Assembly: GCA_031551125.1 (NCBI GenBank) | Contig: JAVBOB010000016.1 | Span: 1 to 31,439 of the forward strand | DNA length: 31,439 bases | Direction: 5' to 3' | DNA from: JAIRNF01 sp031551125 | Lineage (GTDB): Bacteria; Bacteroidota; Bacteroidia; Bacteroidales; UBA932 | In this document: one piece after another, positions 1 through 7,527 of the stretch | How the letters are laid out: the number at the start of each line of letters is the position of its first letter | Numbering within the stretch: position 1 is the first letter of the stretch | Notes under the pieces: model-generated | What the model was told of the DNA's origin: nothing | The model's input: the letters and a program-made list of their open reading frames with translations, nothing else | Databases searched by the model: none | Translations under genes and position numbers: made by a program

Positions 1-788
1 TTGGCACGGTCGTTGCGGAAGTTGAAGAAAATAATGGCATCGCCCTCCTGTATAGTAGCAACCGGTTTTCCACCTTCGGTACACACAATGGGTTTAACAA
101 ATTCATCGGTTACTCCCGCTTCATATGATTGTTGCATGCCCTGAGCGGCATCGCCAACAGGAGTCCCTACGCCTTTTACCAACAAGTCGTAAGCTGCTTT
201 TACGCGCTCCCAGCGTTTATCGCGGTCCATCGCATAGTAGCGTCCCACTACACTGGCAATTTTTCCCGTAGAAACTTTCAGATGTTTTTGCAATTGCTCA
301 ATAAACCCTTTGCCGCTGCGTGGATCGGTGTCGCGGCCATCCATAAAGCAATGCACGAATAATTTGTCGATACCATATTCTTTTCCCACATCGCACAATT
401 TGAACAAATGCTCTAACGAACTGTGCACACCACCGTCGGATACAAGACCCATTAAGTGCAATTGCTTGTTATTTTGCTTGACATACGAATACACCTTTTT
501 TACTTCCTCGTTTTGCAAAATCGAGTTGTCACGGCACGCACGGTTTATTTTCACCAAATCCTGATACACGATACGCCCTGCGCCAATATTGAGGTGTCCC
601 ACTTCGGAGTTTCCCATTTGCCCATCGGGCAGCCCCACGTTTTCGCCCGAAGCCTGCAATTGGGAGTGTGGATATATTGCTTTCAATGCAGCAATATTTG
701 GTTCCCCTTGTGTAAATATAGCGTTGGAACGATCAGGTGCGCCTTCGCCCCAACCGTCTAAAATCATTAAAAATACTTTCTTTTCCAT
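1..788 (-). CDS. gpmI: 2,3-bisphosphoglycerate-independent phosphoglycerate mutase, N-terminal half (runs off the left edge)
   Basis: Interconverts 3- and 2-phosphoglycerate in glycolysis and gluconeogenesis; a cytosolic, metal-dependent enzyme of the alkaline phosphatase superfamily. Translating the minus strand from the ATG at 788-786 gives MEKKVFLMILDGWG, whose DGWG holds the first metal-binding Asp, then GQMGNSEVGHLNIGAGR, which carries the catalytic Ser, then the substrate-binding HCFMDGRDTDP and VVGRYYAMDRDKRW segments, and at the window edge FFNFRNDRA. All are hallmark motifs of GpmI. About 262 of the usual ~510 residues are present; the C-terminal part lies outside the window, so this is truncation by the window and not a broken gene. 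It diverges from rnr and has a good promoter at 817-848. Confidence 0.97.
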   Translation of the reverse strand, partial: MEKKVFLMILDGWGEGAPDRSNAIFTQGEPNIAALKAIYPHSQLQASGENVGLPDGQMGNSEVGHLNIGAGRIVYQDLVKINRACRDNSILQNEEVKKVYSYVKQNNKQLHLMGLVSDGGVHSSLEHLFKLCDVGKEYGIDKLFVHCFMDGRDTDPRSGKGFIEQLQKHLKVSTGKIASVVGRYYAMDRDKRWERVKAAYDLLVKGVGTPVGDAAQGMQQSYEAGVTDEFVKPIVCTEGGKPVATIQEGDAIIFFNFRNDRA

Positions 789-816
789 AACTAATTATTT
801 TTATGAATGTAACTTA

Positions 817-848
817 CAAAGATACAAAATAGAAAAGGAATTATCAAA
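817..848 (-). promoter_or_regulatory. Bacteroidota-type promoter of gpmI
   Basis: On the minus strand TTTG (848-845) is followed after 20 bp by TATCTTTG (824-817), an exact match to the TTTG / TAnnTTTG pattern used by the primary sigma factor of Bacteroidota. The start codon at 788 lies about 29 bp further on. Confidence 0.7.
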
Positions 849-865
849 GCGCCAAACTTTTATTG

Positions 866-873
866 TATCTTTG
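866..873 (+). promoter_or_regulatory. -7 box of the rnr promoter
   Basis: TATCTTTG matches TAnnTTTG and sits 33 bp before the rnr ATG. No good TTTG element is seen 19-21 bp upstream. It lies back to back with the gpmI promoter, so the two starts are about 50 bp apart. Confidence 0.55.
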
Positions 874-905
874 TAAATTCAGGTTTACAAGGAATTAATT
901 TTAAG

Positions 906-3041
906 ATGACAAAAAATAAACGAACAAAACAACCGCCGAAAGATTTGCGCACAGCAGTACGTGAATGGGTGCTATCCCACCAGGAACGTTTTACACTCCG
1001 GCAGTTGTCGCACGAGTTGCAGATACAAAGAAAAGACCGTCCTCTGGTAGTGGAATACATAGATGAACTGATTGTCGAAAATGTAATTGCCGAACGGCAG
1101 GGAAAATACCGCCCGAAAGGACATCACGACCCTCACTACAAGGTAGCGACAGGCACGGTATTTATGTCGCGCGAAGGATATGGGTTTGTAAAAGTGGAAG
1201 GTGAAGCGGAAGACATATTTGTAGCTTCGCGCAAGTTGAAAGGAGCCTTGCATGGAGACAAAGTGCAGGTAGTATATACCCTCAATAAAGAGCGGAAAAA
1301 CAAACGTACCGAAGGTGAAGTAGAAGAAATCATCGAACGCTCGAAACGTCCGTATATCGGGATACTGCAGAAGATGAAACACAACTCGTATGTGATCACC
1401 GATCATCGCAACATGCCCTACGATATCAAGGTTTTCTTTGATGAATTACAGAATGCCGAAACCGGCCAGAAAGTAGCGGTATTGGTTACCGACTGGGACG
1501 CCAAAAACCGCGAGCCCATTGGAAATATTGTAGATGTGCTGGGTGCACCCGGCGAGAATACAACCGAAATGCACGCCATCCTTGCGGAATTCGGTTTGCC
1601 TTATAAATTTGAGGATGCTGTAGAGCGCGAAGCGGAAAATATTCCGGTTGAAATCCCGGCACCGGAAATAAAGGAGCGGCGAGACTTCCGCGAGGTTTGT
1701 ACATTTACCATTGATCCGGCCGATGCAAAAGATTTTGATGACGCACTGTCGTTCCGCCAAGTGAAAAAAGGGTTGTACGAAATTGGTGTTCACATTGCCG
1801 ACGTGACGCACTACGTACGGCCCGGCATGCTGGTCGAGAAAGAAGCAGCCCATCGCGCTACATCGGTATACCTCGTAGACCGCACGATTTCGATGCTGCC
1901 CGAAAAATTATCGAACAACTTGTGTTCTTTGCGCCCCAACGAAGACAAGCTGTGCTTCTCGGCGGTATTCGAAATAAACGACAAAGCCGAAATTAAAAAA
2001 CAATGGTTCGGCCGCACGGTGATTCGCTCCAACCAACGCTTCAATTACGACGAGGTGCAAAAAATAATTGAAACCGGCAAAGGCACGCTAAGCAACGAAA
2101 TACTGACGGTTCACAAAATTGCACAAGTCATGCGGCAAGCGCGCTTCGACCACGGCTCAGTGCTGTTCGAGCGCCCCGAAGCAAAGGTAGAAGTAGATGC
2201 CAACGGCAAACCGCTGCGCGTATATTTTAAGGAGCAAAAAGAGGCAAATTTCCTGATTGAAGAATTTATGTTGTTGGCCAATCGAAGCGTAGCTGCCTTG
2301 ATTGGGAATACCAAAAAACCGAAGACTTTCGTATACCGGATACATGCCGAGCCGGCAATAGACAAACTGAACGCATTCCGCGAATTTCTCAAACACTTTG
2401 GCTATAAATTCAAACAAACGAAAACACCGCTCGAAACGGCCCGTGAATTAAACAACTTGTTAAAAAAAGTAGACGGCAAGCCCGAGGGAAATGCGATTAC
2501 CACCATGGCTTTGCGATCCATGGCACGCGCGACATACTCAACCGATAACATCGGGCACTTCGGGTTGGCATTTGAATTCTATACCCATTTCACGTCGCCT
2601 ATCCGCCGCTACCCCGACATGATGGTGCATCGCCTGTTGGCAAAATACCTAGCGAAAGGAGAGTCGGAAAATAAAGTGCAGGTCGAAGACAAGTGTAAAT
2701 ACTCATCGGCACGCGAGCAAGTGGCGTCGGATGCCGAACGTGCCAGCATCAAATACAAGATGGTGGAATTTATGCAGGACAAGGAAGGGCAGGAATTCGA
2801 CGGGGTTATTTCCGGCCTTACCGAATGGGGCCTTTATGTAGAGCTTACCGAAAGCCATATCGAAGGAATGGTAAGCACTCGCTCGCTGCGCGACGATTAC
2901 TACGAGTTCGATGAAAAACGCTATGCCCTCATCGGACAACGTAGCGGTCGCAAATACCAATTCGGAGATCCGGTACGTATCCGTGTAAAACGCGCCAATC
3001 TGGAGCAGAAACAATTGGATTTTGTGTTAGTAGGAAAATAA
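906..3041 (+). CDS. rnr: Ribonuclease R (3'-5' exoribonuclease)
   Basis: Processive 3'-5' exoribonuclease that degrades structured RNA in the cytosol. The 711-residue protein has the expected order: an N-terminal winged-helix-like segment (about 10-75), cold-shock/OB domains beginning near residue 78 (TGTVFMSREGYGFVKVEG), the RNB catalytic domain with the acidic active-site cluster DPADAKDFDDA at about 270-280, the HFTSPIRRYPD segment near the end of the RNB domain, and a C-terminal S1 RNA-binding domain from about residue 627 (FDGVISGLTEWGLYVEL). The extra N-terminal helix-turn-helix region and length favour RNase R over RNase II. It converges on the mutL fragment with only 7 bp between the stop codons and no obvious terminator. 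Confidence 0.97.
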   Translation: MTKNKRTKQPPKDLRTAVREWVLSHQERFTLRQLSHELQIQRKDRPLVVEYIDELIVENVIAERQGKYRPKGHHDPHYKVATGTVFMSREGYGFVKVEGEAEDIFVASRKLKGALHGDKVQVVYTLNKERKNKRTEGEVEEIIERSKRPYIGILQKMKHNSYVITDHRNMPYDIKVFFDELQNAETGQKVAVLVTDWDAKNREPIGNIVDVLGAPGENTTEMHAILAEFGLPYKFEDAVEREAENIPVEIPAPEIKERRDFREVCTFTIDPADAKDFDDALSFRQVKKGLYEIGVHIADVTHYVRPGMLVEKEAAHRATSVYLVDRTISMLPEKLSNNLCSLRPNEDKLCFSAVFEINDKAEIKKQWFGRTVIRSNQRFNYDEVQKIIETGKGTLSNEILTVHKIAQVMRQARFDHGSVLFERPEAKVEVDANGKPLRVYFKEQKEANFLIEEFMLLANRSVAALIGNTKKPKTFVYRIHAEPAIDKLNAFREFLKHFGYKFKQTKTPLETARELNNLLKKVDGKPEGNAITTMALRSMARATYSTDNIGHFGLAFEFYTHFTSPIRRYPDMMVHRLLAKYLAKGESENKVQVEDKCKYSSAREQVASDAERASIKYKMVEFMQDKEGQEFDGVISGLTEWGLYVELTESHIEGMVSTRSLRDDYYEFDEKRYALIGQRSGRKYQFGDPVRIRVKRANLEQKQLDFVLVGK

Positions 3042-3048
3042 TTGATTT

Positions 3049-3726
3049 TTACCGCAAGAATCGTTTATCCAACTCCTCGTTGGTAACCATTTGCAACGTA
3101 GGCTTTCCTTCGGGCGATAGCGACGGTTCCTTGCAGGCAAACAGGGCATCGACCAGCGTTTGCACTTCAAAATTATTTAATGTCTCCGTGGAACTACGAA
3201 CTGCTGCTTTGGCCAATGATAGCGCAAGTTTCTCTTGTCGTTGCGTTTTTAAATCGTTAGCGTTTTCGTGTAATAAATACAGCAATTCATCGAGCAATTC
3301 TTTTGCATTCATCTTGGGAGCCGAAGCCGGCTGGCCGTTTACAACTACTGTATTGTTACCGAACGGGCGAATGTCGTACCCGATTTGCGCCAATTCGGGC
3401 AATACACTTTCGAGCAAAGTATAGTCTACCGGCGCGAGTTCTACGGTTTGCGGAAAAATATCCTGTTGCGTTTCGTGCAAGTGGTTGTTTAGGTTTTCCA
3501 AAAACTGTTCGTACAGAATCCGTTGTTTGGCGCGGCGGATATCAATAATCATCAAGCCCGATTTCACAGGCGTGAAAATATATTTCCCCTTGAATTGAAA
3601 GAACGAACGTTCTTTTACTTCCGTTGGTATTGTTTGCTGTTCGGCATTCTCTTCCGTGATAGATTGTTTCGTCGTTCCTCCTCGCAATGACGTGCTATGT
3701 TGCTCGCCACTTAATTTGTACTCCAT
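3049..3726 (-). pseudogene. mutL: MutL C-terminal domain only (5' part missing; interrupted by repeat sequence)
   Basis: The 225 codons match the C-terminal dimerisation domain of the mismatch-repair protein MutL: FQFKGKYIFTPVKSGLMIID, then RAKQRILYEQFLENL, a long regulatory middle, and a C-terminal QTLVDALFACKEPSL. The N-terminal GHKL ATPase domain (normally about 330 residues plus a linker) is absent; the frame upstream of the ATG at 3726 stays open only to a TAG at 3771-3769 within an inverted repeat, and the next gene upstream is unrelated. The endonuclease motif DQHA(x)2E(x)4E seen in many MutLs is DIRRAKQR here, so the nuclease site is not conserved. Residues 11-22 (STSLRGGTTKQS) are a translated dispersed repeat. 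It could be expressed as a stand-alone fragment, but a remnant created by rearrangement, or an assembly join at the repeat, is more likely. Confidence 0.8.
3661..3696. repeat. Dispersed repeat copy (ATTGCGAG family) inside the mutL reading frame
   Basis: This stretch begins AGATTGTTTCG and ends CCTCGCAATGACGTGCT. The copy at 5614-5650 has the same ends (AGATTGCTTCG ... CCTCGCAATGACGTGCT) with a diverged middle of nearly equal length. On the minus strand it is translated as SLRGGTTKQS, a peptide known from repeat insertions in proteins of several bacterial groups. Confidence 0.8.
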
Positions 3727-3736
3727 GCCGGTACTA

Positions 3737-3840
3737 TTACCCCCTAACCCCCTAAAGGGGGAACTCGACTACTGCAAAATTGAACTCTAGAAAGTCGTTT
3801 TCACAGACCAAAGCCCCCTTCAGGGGGTTGGGGGTATAGC
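3737..3840. repeat. Inverted pair of C/G-run repeats between the mutL fragment and the phosphatase
   Basis: Left arm, read on the minus strand from 3764: AGTTCCCCCTTTAGGGGG then TTAGGGGGTA. Right arm on the plus strand from 3811: AAGCCCCCTTCAGGGGG then TTGGGGGTA. The two arms are the same sequence in opposite orientation with about 46 bp between them, and each arm can also fold on itself. Repeats of this kind are widespread between genes in Bacteroidota genomes. Transcription of the phosphatase and the mutL fragment would both cross it. Confidence 0.85.
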
Positions 3841-3856
3841 AGGCTGCTTGAACTAA

Positions 3857-5539
3857 CTATTTCAGTAAATCCTTCACGCTAGCCGGAAGATAAAACGCAT
3901 CATTACGGGTTACATACACAATAACTGTACTTAACGAAGTGTTTTTGCCGTTCTTATCCTTTGCGTTATTGGCTACAGCTACCTTATTCTCGAATGCTTT
4001 TGCGGTAAGCACCTTTTTAGTTGCCTTTGAGGTAACGGTAAGCGTTGGTGCAGCTTGAGACTTATCCCATGTCAGCGTGTATTCACTTTCAGGGAATACT
4101 GTTTTATGGCTTACAAAATATTTCTTTGTAGAGTCTGATAGGTTACCTACGCCAAGCAGCTCACACATGTAGCGGTTAATATCTGTATTAAGCACTACTC
4201 CGTGCAATTCCTGTTGTTGGGGATGGTAGCATCCTAAGAATACATCCTCTCCGGTATGTCCTCCGGTAGTGAAACCTATGAACGTGCGCGCATTTACTAT
4301 CTTAACCACCGCTTTGGTAATATCGCCTTCTTTCTTTCCGTTCATGGGGCTTTTCAACGTTTGTAGCTCCGGCAATGTAATATCGTTAAAACCCATTTGT
4401 TGTGCAAATTGCTCTCTTACAAAATTTTCATCATACCGACCCTTAGCTACCAGCTTCTTGGCAAAGCCTTCGCAGGTAAGCTTACAGCCCATAAGCGGAC
4501 CAAAAAGGTCTTTCTTTGAAAGCCTGTTATAGCCTGATGTTGATGATTGGTTACCAATGCTAACCGCACTATTACCATGATCGGGACAAATAACAATTGC
4601 CGTGTTACCATCTTTCTTAGCAAACTCCAACGCTTCTTTTACTGCCTTGTCAAAAGCCAAAAACTCACTGATAATACCTACGGGGTCATTACCATGTGCA
4701 GCAAAGTCCACCTTGCTGCCTTCAACCATTAGGAAAAATCCCTTATCATTCTTAGAAAGAATATTCAGCGCTTTCTTTGTCATTTGTCCAAGTGAAGGAA
4801 CAGCATTGGGGTCACGGTCAAAATCGTAAGGAACGTCCTCCGGAGCAAACAAGGCCCACGCCTTTTTACCATCAAATGACATAAACTTATTATAGTCATA
4901 GAATATAGTATCCCATCCGTTTTGCGCAAGATACTTACGTTGTTCGGGTAGTAAATACTTTTCTCCACCACCAAATACTACGTCAATATTATTATATACC
5001 ATTTGCGGAGCAATTACCGCATAATCGCTACGGTTGGGCGTATGTGCAGAAAAGTCGGCCGGTGTGGCATGAGGGAACTCACAAGTAACAACCAAGCCGG
5101 TAGCCATTCCCTTCTGTTTTGCAGCCTCAAGAATAGTAAATGCAGGAGAATTTGTCAGCGAAGCGTCAACCGGAACAATATCGTTTGGTGTTTTTTCAGG
5201 ATAGGTAGATACGCAGCCTGCCTGAGCTACAACACCCGAAGCGTAAGTACTTCCGGTTGGTGCAGAGTCACCAATAGGAGCATCGGACGAATGTGTTTTT
5301 ACCAATCCACAAACCACACCATCAACGTATAACCACTTAAAATCGTTGCTATTATAGCTATTATACCAACGAGCAAGAGAAAGTACGGAGGTACTTGTCC
5401 CATCGGGAATCATCATTATTACATTTTTTACCTGCTTAAGGTCTGCCGGAATTGTACCCGATGTTTGTGCAAAACCTTTTGATGCGGGAAGGAGTGCTAC
5501 TGTGAACAACCCCCAAATAGCCAACGTTGATTTTTTCAT
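3857..5539 (-). CDS. Secreted alkaline phosphatase (PhoA family)
   Basis: Releases phosphate from phosphomonoesters outside the cytoplasm. The 560-residue protein starts with a Sec signal peptide (about 1-25, ending GFAQ). The first metal Asp is in MMIPDGTS (Asp46), the phosphorylated nucleophile is Ser92 in GDSAPTGS, and the later metal ligands are visible in KVDFAAHGNDP, ICPDHGNS and TTGGHTGED. An Arg in ATPADFSAHTPNR is placed like the phosphate-binding Arg of the family. The C-terminal ~90 residues form an extra beta-rich extension. No phosphate-regulation site was recognised, and no terminator: the stop is followed by the C/G-run repeats. It is 140 bp downstream of glyS, with a repeat pair between them. 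Confidence 0.93.
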   Translation of the reverse strand: MKKSTLAIWGLFTVALLPASKGFAQTSGTIPADLKQVKNVIMMIPDGTSTSVLSLARWYNSYNSNDFKWLYVDGVVCGLVKTHSSDAPIGDSAPTGSTYASGVVAQAGCVSTYPEKTPNDIVPVDASLTNSPAFTILEAAKQKGMATGLVVTCEFPHATPADFSAHTPNRSDYAVIAPQMVYNNIDVVFGGGEKYLLPEQRKYLAQNGWDTIFYDYNKFMSFDGKKAWALFAPEDVPYDFDRDPNAVPSLGQMTKKALNILSKNDKGFFLMVEGSKVDFAAHGNDPVGIISEFLAFDKAVKEALEFAKKDGNTAIVICPDHGNSAVSIGNQSSTSGYNRLSKKDLFGPLMGCKLTCEGFAKKLVAKGRYDENFVREQFAQQMGFNDITLPELQTLKSPMNGKKEGDITKAVVKIVNARTFIGFTTGGHTGEDVFLGCYHPQQQELHGVVLNTDINRYMCELLGVGNLSDSTKKYFVSHKTVFPESEYTLTWDKSQAAPTLTVTSKATKKVLTAKAFENKVAVANNAKDKNGKNTSLSTVIVYVTRNDAFYLPASVKDLLK

Positions 5540-5577
5540 GATTATATAGTTTTATGTTATGGGTCTATAATGTTCTT

Positions 5578-5650
5578 ATTGCGAGCGAAACTAACCAATC
5601 TTTTGAATTAAATAGATTGCTTCGGCAAAAACGCCTCGCAATGACGTGCT
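5578..5650. repeat. Palindromic (head-to-head) pair of ATTGCGAG-family repeats
   Basis: Left unit 5578-5601 starts ATTGCGAGCGAAACT and ends CAATCT; the right unit 5614-5650 starts AGATTGCTTCGGC and ends CCTCGCAATGACGTGCT. The left unit read on the other strand (AGATTGG ... TTTCGCTCGCAAT) is the same family, so the pair can fold into a hairpin. It lies between glyS and the phosphatase and resembles the paired REP/BIME arrangement of other bacteria. Confidence 0.8.
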
Positions 5651-5679
5651 TTTATAGCTGGCTGCAAGTAACGTACTTC

Positions 5680-7224
5680 TTACTTTCCAAGCTGCTCCAA
5701 CACCTTCCGCATGTTCACCTTATCGTCCATAATGGCACGAAGGTTTGCGATGGGAACGCGCTCCTGCTCCATGCTATCGCGATAGCGAATGGTAACCGTG
5801 TTGTCCTCTAAGCTCTGATGGTCAACGGTAACACAGAAAGGAGTACCTATTGCATCCTGACGGCGGTAACGCTTACCTATCGAATCCTTCTCGTCATACT
5901 GACAGTTGAAATCGAATTTCAGCTCATTCATTATTTCTCTTGCCTTTTCAGGAAGCCCGTCTTTTTTTACTAATGGTAACACAGCTAGCTTAACAGGCGA
6001 TAAAATGGGAGGAATGCGTAGCACTACACGTTCTTCTCCATCTGCCAGCTTTTCCTCATCATAAGCCGCCGATAAAACCAATAGCACCATACGGTCAACA
6101 CCAATAGATGTTTCAACTACATACGGAACATAATTTTCGTTGGTTTCGGGGTCAAAGTATTGCAGCTTCTTACCGGAGAATTTTTGGTGACTGCCAAGAT
6201 CGAAATCAGTACGAGAGTGAATACCTTCTACCTCCTTAAATCCGAAGGGGAACTGGAATTCAACATCGGCAGCGGCATTGGCGTAATGTGCCAGCTTATC
6301 ATGGTTATGGAAACGGTACTTGTTTTCACCAAAGCCCAGCATTTGATGCCAGCGCATACGTTGTTCCTTCCAATGCTCATACCACTTCAGCTCCTCACCC
6401 GGACGAACAAAGAACTGCATTTCCATTTGCTCAAACTCGCGCATACGGAATATAAACTGACGAGCCACTATCTCGTTTCGGAACGCCTTACCTATTTGCG
6501 CTATACCGAAAGGTATTTTCATACGTCCGGTTTTTTGCACGTTCAGGAAGTTTACAAAGATACCCTGAGCTGTTTCCGGACGAAGGTATATGGCGCTTGC
6601 ATCCTCACTTACCGAGCCCATTTGAGTAGAGAACATCAGGTTGAACTGCCTAACATCCGTCCAGTTACGTGTACCGGAGATAGGGCAAACAATCTCACAA
6701 TCAACAATCAGCTGCTTAATACCTGCCAAATCGTTAGTAGCTAATGTATCAACCATTCGCTTTCTAACCTCATCAATCTTTGATTGACTGCGTAATACGT
6801 TGGGGTTAGTAGCACGGAACTGTGCCTCATCAAAAGTATCGGCAAACTTTTTCTTACCTTTTTCTACTTCTTTTTCTACCTTTTCTTCCAGCTTGGCAAT
6901 GTAGTCTTCCAGAAGAACATCGGCACGGTAGCGTTTCTTCGAGTCCTTATTATCAATCAACGGGTCGTTGAACGCACCTACGTGTCCCGAAGCTTCCCAA
7001 ATGCGCGGATGCATAAAGATGGCTGAATCAATACCTACGATATTCTCGTTAAGCTTTACCATAGAATCCCACCAGTAACGCTTAATGTTATTCTTCAGCT
7101 CAACACCATACTGACCGTAGTCATACACAGCGCTAAGACCATCATAAATTTCACTTGAGGGAAAAATGTATCCGTACTCCTTACTATGCGCGATTAATTT
7201 TTTGAAAAGCTCTTCTTGTGTCAT
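5680..7224 (-). CDS. glyS: Glycyl-tRNA synthetase (single-chain, homodimeric type)
   Basis: Class II aminoacyl-tRNA synthetase that charges tRNA-Gly with glycine. The 514-residue length and the start (LFKKLIAHSKEYGYIFPSSEIY then DGLSAVYDYGQYGVELKNN) are those of the alpha2 enzyme shared with eukaryotes and archaea, not the tetrameric GlyQ/GlyS of Proteobacteria. Visible class II elements include AIYLRPETAQGIFVNF, the motif 2 region FRNEIVARQFIFRMREFEQM, and the motif 3 region ETSIGVDRMVLLVL. The C-terminal anticodon-binding domain begins around residue 415 (SPVKLAVLPLVKKDGLP). No T-box-like leader was recognised. Confidence 0.97.
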   Translation of the reverse strand: MTQEELFKKLIAHSKEYGYIFPSSEIYDGLSAVYDYGQYGVELKNNIKRYWWDSMVKLNENIVGIDSAIFMHPRIWEASGHVGAFNDPLIDNKDSKKRYRADVLLEDYIAKLEEKVEKEVEKGKKKFADTFDEAQFRATNPNVLRSQSKIDEVRKRMVDTLATNDLAGIKQLIVDCEIVCPISGTRNWTDVRQFNLMFSTQMGSVSEDASAIYLRPETAQGIFVNFLNVQKTGRMKIPFGIAQIGKAFRNEIVARQFIFRMREFEQMEMQFFVRPGEELKWYEHWKEQRMRWHQMLGFGENKYRFHNHDKLAHYANAAADVEFQFPFGFKEVEGIHSRTDFDLGSHQKFSGKKLQYFDPETNENYVPYVVETSIGVDRMVLLVLSAAYDEEKLADGEERVVLRIPPILSPVKLAVLPLVKKDGLPEKAREIMNELKFDFNCQYDEKDSIGKRYRRQDAIGTPFCVTVDHQSLEDNTVTIRYRDSMEQERVPIANLRAIMDDKVNMRKVLEQLGK

Positions 7225-7470
7225 ATTTTATTGAATTATTATATATCTAATTTAGGTATGGCAGTTAAATAGCTGAGATTCGCACTTACATCAATTCTGC
7301 AATGTACTTTTAAACCTTAAGGCTTTCTCCCGGTCAAAGTATAACGTATTTATAACTCGACTCGGTTTGAGATGCAAAAGTACTGTTTTTTCACCATTTG
7401 AGCCTATTTTGTTGCAGTTTCAAAATACACGTTAAATACAAAATTTGCTCATGGTTTGAAAGAAAATACA
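7225..7470. other. Intergenic region between divergent glyS and the DsbD gene
   Basis: AT-rich with no supported gene. A possible glyS -7 box, TACTTTTG, lies on the minus strand at 7382-7375, which would give a leader of about 145 nt; no matching TTTG element is seen, so it is only a candidate. No riboswitch fold was recognised. Confidence 0.4.
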
Positions 7471-7478
7471 TACATTTG
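7471..7478 (+). promoter_or_regulatory. -7 box of the dsbD-like gene
   Basis: TACATTTG matches TAnnTTTG; a TTTG at 7444-7447 is 23 bp upstream, slightly long for the usual spacing. The chosen ATG is about 50 bp downstream. Confidence 0.5.
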
Positions 7479-7527
7479 CCTTCTTAATTAGCGATAGGTA
7501 TTGTTACATCAAAAATTAAAACCCGTT

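Noticed and set aside
129..876. Several plus-strand frames at the left edge
   Set aside because: All except the last part lie antisense to gpmI, which has clear motifs on the minus strand.
972..1853. Two overlapping minus-strand frames of about 140 codons
   Set aside because: They are antisense to rnr, whose domain order is complete; no start signal or family match.
6160..6744. Open frame of 194 codons on the plus strand
   Set aside because: It lies wholly inside glyS on the opposite strand and its translation resembles no protein; the glyS frame explains the sequence.
7501..7527. TTG start for the DsbD-like gene
   Set aside because: It would put nine extra residues before a normal signal peptide; the ATG at 7528 starts that signal directly.
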